Shown piece by piece: positions 58,273 through 64,000 of a stretch of 64,000 bases of DNA. The stretch is from Haematobia irritans. Taxonomy: Eukaryota; Arthropoda; Insecta; Diptera; Muscidae. Position 1 is the first letter of the stretch, and each line of letters starts with the position of its first letter. Made by a program: the position numbers and the translations under genes. The notes beneath the pieces were generated by a model. That model searched no databases. It had not been told where the DNA came from and worked only from the letters and a program-made list of their open reading frames with translations. The stretch covers positions 63,612,241-63,676,240 of the forward strand of contig NC_134400.1 in the NCBI RefSeq assembly GCF_050003625.1, given 5' to 3'.

Positions 58273-61200
58273 TGTCACAGTTGCTCAGCAGTCGTTTCCT
58301 GTCGAGGAAATTGTATCGTAAACTAGAATAAGATGGGCGCTAAACAGCTTTGGACCATTCAAATCCCCCGGACCTGATGGAATTACTCCGGCGGAGTTAC
58401 AACCAGTAACTGACAAAATTATCCCCTGGTTGTCGGCGATATATAAAGGATGTATCAACTTATCATATATCCCAGGAAAGTGGAGGGAAACAAAAGTCGT
58501 TTTCGTACCTAAAGCGGGAAAAGCCTCTCACTCGAGGGCGAAGGATTTCCGACCAATCAGCTTATCCTCATTCCTACTTAAGACTCTGGAGAGGATGATA
58601 GATATTTATCTTAGAACTAGCATCGATTCAAGTTTGTTCTCGAAACGACAGCATGTATACTCGAAGGGCAGGTCTACTGAGACCGCACTACATGAACCAG
58701 TCAGCTTTATTGAAAGCTCACTATCTGTCAAAGAATACACAATCGTGGCGTTTCTAGACATTGAAGGGGCGTTCAATAATGTCCATCCGAGCTCGATATT
58801 AAATGGACTGACAACTCTGAATGTTGATCCATGTATACTCAGGCTGTTAGACGAACTGCTAATGAAGAGACGTATTTCAGCCACACTAGGACAAGCAAAC
58901 ATACAAAGGTATGTGAACATAGGCACTCCCCAAGGAGGAGTTCTATCACCTCTTCTTTGGAATGTTGCTATAAATAACCTTCTGGTTACTCTAGAAAAAG
59001 AAAGGATAAAAGTGGTGGCATACACAGATGATGTGGCTCTGGCAGTCAGGGGAAAATTCCCATCCACAATCAGAGATATTATTCAGAGGGCCCTCCGGAT
59101 GACTGAGAAATGGGCGAAAGACAATAGTCTTGGTGTAAATCCTGCAAAGACAGAATTAGTCATGTACTGCAAAGATCGCAAAACTCCCACGGTTAGGTCT
59201 ATTTCCTTAGGGGGTATTGAAATTCCCTTTGGTGAGTGTGCAAAATACCTTGGCGTTATTTTGGACAGGAAGCTGAACTTTAAGCTTAATATTGAAAAAA
59301 GGGCGAGAAAGGCAACTGTAGCTTTGTACTCGTGCAAAAAGGCAATAAGAAAAAAGTGGGGACTAAAACCAAAAATTGTGCATTGGCTATACACGGCAGT
59401 GGTTAGACCTATAATGCTATATGGTGTTGTAGTCTGGTGGCCGGCACTTCAGAAACCGACTTGTTTAGATAAAGTTCAGCGTATGGCGTGTTTGTGTATT
59501 TCAGGCGCATTCAGCAAGACAGGAACAAATTCCCTTAATGTCATGCTGCATCTCCCTGCCAACATTTTTTGAATTTGGGGGCGCTTCTGAGAATCCCCAC
59601 TACGTCCAAAACAGTCATATACGATATCCAAAACTCCTCGGAAAAGCGCCGTCACTATTGAGAAGTTGTACCACGCCAAGTTACTACAAAAAAGTATCGC
59701 ATGAGTGCAATTATTAGGTGCCCTTCTGGATATATTTAGAAGGACGCCAATAAGAGCCCCTTCAAACAATCAGACAAAGTGCATTTTAAGATAGTTGTAA
59801 AAGAAACATTGTGGTCAAATAAAACACGATTGTTTAGATGTTTATTAATTTTATTAAACATTTATAACTTCTCATAAATATAACATTTATACGACTATCA
59901 CATCACATTTAACATATTTTTATGCATTAACAAAAGATTGATGTTGAGTTACAAGTTGCAAGTTACATGTTGTAGCGTCTATCAGCCAGTGCTTTTATTT
60001 CCAATAGAGGCAGCGTGTCTGGAAAAATATTTGAAAAACTATTACTTTATTCCATTTGGAAAGTCAAAAATTGTTCACCAATATACCTTTCACAATTTTA
60101 AGCGAAATAACTATCTTTTCAGCACTTCATTATCATTTTTATTTAAATAAATTATAAGAAGCTAGATGTGCTTGGTGTTTCACAAAATATAAAATGGCTC
60201 TTGTAACAATAGTGATGGCAAAGTACTTTTATGCGAATAGTGATGGCAAAATACTATAACCGTTGGCGATTGTTGCGGTGTCACTTACGAGTCTGTGGTA
60301 GCGATGAGGATGAAATGGAACTTTGAAATGCTGGCAGGGCTACTGCCTTTAGACATTTTGGCCAAACAGTCAGCTGCAACAACGGCTGTGCGGTTGCGCG
60401 AGCTATCGCTGTGGTCGGAAAAAGGTTACGGTCACAGTTCGGTCCTCAAAATAATGCCAGATGTGCCTAACGTAGTGGATTACACTTTGGCGAGTCCACT
60501 TTTCGACAAAATGTTTGAGACTCTAATCCCCAACAGTGAGGCGTGGTGCACATAGACCCCGGGGAATAAAGAATATATAGATTTCTACTCCAAATTGGAT
60601 GGACATGTGGGATTCGGAGTATATTCTAATGATCTGGAACTTCGAATAGCGAAAAGATTACCTAATCACTGTAGTGTTTTTCAGGCTGAAATATTAGCAA
60701 TAAGAGAGGTGGCGAATTGGCTGAGAAGTAATGTCCCAAAAATGTGGGCATTAATATATACTCAGACAGTCAACCTGCAATAAAATCCTTGGACTCTGTG
60801 TTCCTCAACTCGAAAACGGCCATCGACTGCCGCAAATCTCTCAATGAGATGGCTGAGAAGTACAATATTCACCTAATATGGGTTCCTGCCATAGGAACAT
60901 ACCGGGGAACTGCGAAGCGGATGAGTTGGCAAGGCTAGGGACTACCTTACATATTCCAGGGGAACTAGAATTTGTTGGTATGCCCCTAGCTACCTGCAAG
61001 CTCATGCTGCGTGAGAAGGCTGTTATGATGGCAAATGTTCGATGGGAGAATTGCAAGGGTTGTAACGACACCAAGCAAATATGGCCCCATTTCAACTTAA
61101 ACCGCACACTAGATATGCTAATGTTCTTGAGACGTCAGATATCACTCCTGATATCTGCTATAACGGGTCGCTGCCTGATAGGCAAAAACTATTGGCGCGA

Positions 61201-61409
61201 AGTATAATGACTATTGTATGAGCTGTCATGATGCGGAGGAAAAAGAATCAATTAAACACCTCTTGTGTGAGTGTACTGCATTTTGTGTAAAGCGCAAGCA
61301 ACTTTTAGTAGCATATACCTTCAGATTACTGACGGATCTGGAAAACGTTAACTTAAGCAGTCTGCTAATGTTTTTGGAACAATCTGGTTGGTTCAGTGAA
61401 GAAAAATAA
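58273..61409 (+). pseudogene. LINE-D ORF2 3' half, broken
   Basis: Reverse transcriptase frame 58430-59553 is open but the active site reads AYTDDVAL instead of AYADDVAL. After the inserted element, RNase H resumes (60346 on). It has a CAG to TAG stop near 60553, a 9-bp loss that removes the first catalytic Asp (FYTDGSK becomes FYSK), a 1-bp loss near 60745, and frame breaks near 60890 and 61185. The Cys-His end (MSCHDAEEKESIKHLLCECT) is intact. It has decayed further than the inner LINE. Confidence 0.9.
59554..60339. mobile_element. CCCTGCCA-type element, copy 2 (786 bp)
   Basis: Ends CCCTGCCAACATTT and AAATGCTGGCAGGG are inverted. LINE sequence on both sides (GCTGCATCT | CTACTGCC against uninterrupted GCATCTATTGCC at 57040) indicates a 2-bp CT duplication (59552-59553, 60340-60341). 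No protein frame. Superfamily unknown. Confidence 0.88.
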
Positions 61410-61549
61410 TCGAGAAGGTTCAGCGGTTAAAACTAGAAGTGCCCATATGTAATAGGTACTTTTAGTTAATGTGGTATTCCAATGGACTGAATAGTCTAAG
61501 TGAGCCTGAATCTTCATCGGGCTGTCACTTTAACCTAACCTAACCTAAC

Positions 61550-61582
61550 TTACACAAAATGCAGGACACTCACACAAGAGGA
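61550..61582 (-). mobile_element. LINE-E, right part
   Basis: After the duplicated TTACACAAAATGCA the antisense LINE continues for GGACACTCACACAAGAGG and then ends, giving the 5' truncation point of LINE-E. Confidence 0.85.
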
Positions 61583-61880
61583 GGCATATTAATCCAGGTA
61601 TAGTCATGCAATCAGGTGACTAATATCGACATTCATCTTGTCAAAGGCTTTGTTTACGTTTAGTAGGTTTGTTTACATTCTTTGTTTACATACATATTGC
61701 TTTTATTTACATTGTGTATTTGTATGGAGTTAGTTTTACGAAACTATTGCCTACTTGTTAGAAACTGGAGAGAAAATAAAAGAATTTTCTTACAAAACTC
61801 TTTTATTTATATATACTATGTTCACAAACCCCGAATTCAAAGTGCGCAAAATTACAACTCGGTAACAGCTCAAAGAATCA
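61583..61880. other. Intergenic, no gene recognised
   Basis: AT-rich with TTTGTTTACAT-type repeats at 61640-61710. No frame with family resemblance. Confidence 0.5.
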
Positions 61881-62233
61881 CAATATGACGGAGGCATAAG
61901 GCAAATAAATGTTAAAGAATGTATCGCTAAACTGAAACATCATGGTTCGAGTGTACGAATCGAGGCATTAAGGAATCTAAGAGATGCAATAGCAATAAAT
62001 CATGTGGGACTTCTGGCAAGTCTTAGTGATCTCATCCAAGGTATATCAGCCCTTTGGTTTGATCAGGAACGAGAGCCTAGACGAGGATCGTTTAAAACAT
62101 TGAGCTCTCTACTCTCTACCCCATGAATCGGTGGCTCCATTTTTCCACATTGTATCTTCCTACTTTCGATGCGCAATGACCCACATTCATTTTTTGCAAA
62201 CATCATATCCTAACATGTTGAAACCGATGAAGG
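61881..62233 (+). pseudogene. TEX10/IPI1-like HEAT-repeat gene fragment
   Basis: Translation shows RQINVKECIAKLKHHGSSVR, IEALRNLRDAIAINHVGLLA and FDQEREPRRGSFKTLSSLLS, then after a frameshift near 62120 HESVAPFFHIVSSYFRCAMT-HI. The order K-L-K-H-H, then D..(V)RR.SFK.L..LL, then PFF..(L/V)SS(Y/H)...AMTHI matches the N-terminal part of TEX10/Ipi1, a Rix1-complex protein of 60S ribosome maturation. The frame breaks and the loss of the region after AMTHI argue for a duplicated, decaying fragment. A GTAATT donor-like site follows at 62233, with TTACAG near 62286-62291. Confidence 0.62.
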
Positions 62234-62291
62234 TAATTATTGCTATTATATATTCCTTACGAATACAATGACAAATATTTTTCTATTACAG

Positions 62292-62484
62292 ATAAACCAA
62301 ATCTGAAAGGAAACCTTCAACAAATTTCATGTTTTGTCTTCAACAAAATATTACCATTGGATTTCTAATGTGTCGCTTCTATGCAGTAGCCCTCGATAGA
62401 GAGTCTGCGCGGTTTAACTCTGTCCTCAATTATATGACTAGAATTATAAACGCAGAGGGAAGAAAATTTGGTAATCTACGTTAA
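62292..62484 (+). other. Possible downstream exon of the TEX10-like fragment
   Basis: After a TTTTCTATTACAG acceptor-like site, one frame stays open to TAA at about 62484: KSERKPSTNFMFCLQQNITI, then ARFNSVLNYMTRIINAEGRK. In phase with the upstream fragment it would hit TGA at once, so the splice is doubtful. I cannot assign the residues to a family. Confidence 0.3.
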
Positions 62485-64000
62485 TTACGATCGTTGGTGT
62501 CGGCTTTGCGTGCTGTAATGTACATAACTCTTAGGGAAAGAAAAAAAGGATATCCATTATTTGGAATGATAGAAAATAGAACATCAAATCCCATAATTAT
62601 ATTTGGTAAAATTTTTTGAGATATCCCCTTTCGATACTAATGACGAGAGACGATGGGAGCCATTGAAAAAGCTAGCAATCAGTCGGGATCGGGGGAGTTC
62701 TTGTCTCTCATCCATTAGCATTTTTTTTTGTATTACAATTTATTATTATAGACTCCCGAGAAAAATTAATAAAACCAAAACAACATCTAAATGGGCCAAT
62801 GCAACCAACAAAAATAAAAAAATAAAACAAAGCCCCGTGGTGGTAGCAAATGAGAAAATTTAAATTAAACAAAACAAGACTTGGATACAGATTGCCTCTA
62901 AAATGGACTTCAAGATGTTGCGAAGCCCTCGTCTCAATACTCACACTTACCATACCCTAGGGACGAAAAAAAAACAAGATTAATACTAGGGACCCTAATC
63001 AAATAATACCAAACTCAGCATTTTCCCACGCAAGAAATTATTTTATATTTAAGCTACCATTTTAATATAAAAAATATTTATTTCAAACCATTTCGATAAT
63101 TTTAAAATATAAAAAAATGCTTTTAAATGACCTATATATCCTTATATCTATATATTATATTGTTTTACAAATTCAATTGTTTCTAAAATGAATATATGAC
63201 CAATTTTTAGTCATGTGATACGTTTTTAATCCATGAACAAAACTTTTAAATACATATGAAAATCCGATATTAAGATTTTTTTATATAAACAAATATAATT
63301 TTGATGGGCATGGAATTTAAACTACTTAAACTGTTTGCGGGGTAAAGGTAGGTACTATGTTTATTGGTACGAAAAAAAAGTCCCTAAATCATTCTTTCGC
63401 GTTGAAAAATGAGAGTGTTGACAATAGATTTCGAAGGAAGAAAACAGCAATTTTGGAAATATTTCGCGTTTATTTCTCCGAAATTTAATTGACAACATCG
63501 CCAAACGTCATAAAATTATTACATATGTATACGCAGCAGCTGATTAGATTGTTTACACACACGCATTCATGATAATTGTTTTGAAAAGTTTTTTCTACCA
63601 GTTTTTAAATTGTTTTGCAACCAAACCTCACACAGCACTGAACACTAATAATTGTTAAGAATAAAACGCCAGCCGCTCTACTCCTGGTGTCTTACCACAT
63701 TCGGCAACAGCTTTAACGACATGTGGTACGTTGTCGTCTTCTTCAGCTTTTCCAAATGGATACCGTCAATTTGTAACGCCCATCTAACCGGTGTTATGCT
63801 AACTTTTACATCATGCGCAGCAATAGACTCATTCATCAACAAACTTAATTCGTTGGTGTCCACAATATCTACACAATCGCATTGCAATACCAGCGGACAA
63901 GAGTGTACTTATGCCCGTGCTGTTGCCGCCTCACTAGCAATTTCAAATCCAGTGGTCACCACCACGGTTCCCACAAAGGAAAATAACGCCATTTCATTTG
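62485..64000. other. Intergenic, one unassigned minus-strand frame at the edge
   Basis: AT-rich. On the minus strand 63887-63678 is open (69 codons: CDCVDIVDTNELSLLMNESI, PVRWALQIDGIHLEKLKK), and a second open piece in the same phase lies between 63999 and 63911, separated by TAA. It is less AT-rich than the sequence around it and could be an exon or old element, but I recognise no family. Confidence 0.35.

Larger units (their letters stand above)
58261..61549 (+). mobile_element. LINE-A/D (outer LINE), 3' half
   Basis: Resumes exactly after the duplicated ATGTACTGGCAT and continues reverse transcriptase, RNase H, the Cys-His end and a (TAACC)n tail. It is split by the CCCTGCCA-type element (59554-60339). 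The 14-bp duplication TTACACAAAATGCA closes the outer insertion. Confidence 0.93.

Overview
This window is a transposon-dense piece of a higher-fly genome, most likely a muscid (Haematobia, Stomoxys or Musca type). The reasons are an irritans-type mariner with a Himar-like end, AT-rich spacers full of short dispersed fly repeats, (GGAC)n-bearing interspersed elements, and Ty3/gypsy, Penelope-like and I-superfamily LINE elements of insect character. No bacterial operons, rRNA or genuine tRNA genes were recognised. The only likely host-gene sequence is a broken piece resembling TEX10/IPI1 near 61.9-62.2 kb. The species is an inference and is not shown directly.

Layout. 0.3-3.7 kb: a Helentron/HINE-like interspersed element (HINE-1) carrying a ~150-bp minisatellite, a tiny LINE tail and an element with two divergent tRNA-like modules. 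4.4-7.9 kb: a broken gypsy (Gypsy-A) split by a Penelope-like element and joined to a Himar-like mariner. 7.9-10.5 kb: a LINE ORF1 remnant split by HINE-2. 10.5-18.3 kb: a degenerate minus-strand gypsy (Gypsy-B) whose gag is split by the second twin tRNA-like element, itself split by HINE-3, itself split by a DD41D mariner. 18.5-26.7 kb: a (TA)n tract split by a minus-strand gypsy (Gypsy-E) with two LTRs and by a second DD41D mariner. 27.1-31.9 kb: plus-strand gypsy Gypsy-C, decayed. 32.9-33.8 kb: a third DD41D mariner.

34.8-42.9 kb: a TIR element enclosing Gypsy-D, the best-preserved retrotransposon here (614-bp LTRs, ATAT target duplication, SAP-domain Gag, and a TTTAAAC slip site with a possible pseudoknot at the gag stop), and a Harbinger-like MITE. 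44-49 kb: MITEs, a long foldback element and palindromes. 49.1-61.6 kb: three insertions of one LINE family nested inside each other, each of the two larger insertions bracketed by a target-site duplication. 61.6-64 kb: the TEX10-like fragment and unassigned sequence.

How the parts relate. Almost everything can be ordered in time by who interrupts whom. Autonomous proteins are mostly dead: mariner catalytic changes or lost DNA-binding domains, reverse transcriptase deletions, protease Asp to Asn, stops. Only the inner LINE ORF1 and the Gypsy-D gag are long uninterrupted frames of recognisable protein. Coordinates of repeat borders are by eye and may be off by a few bases unless a target-site duplication fixes them.
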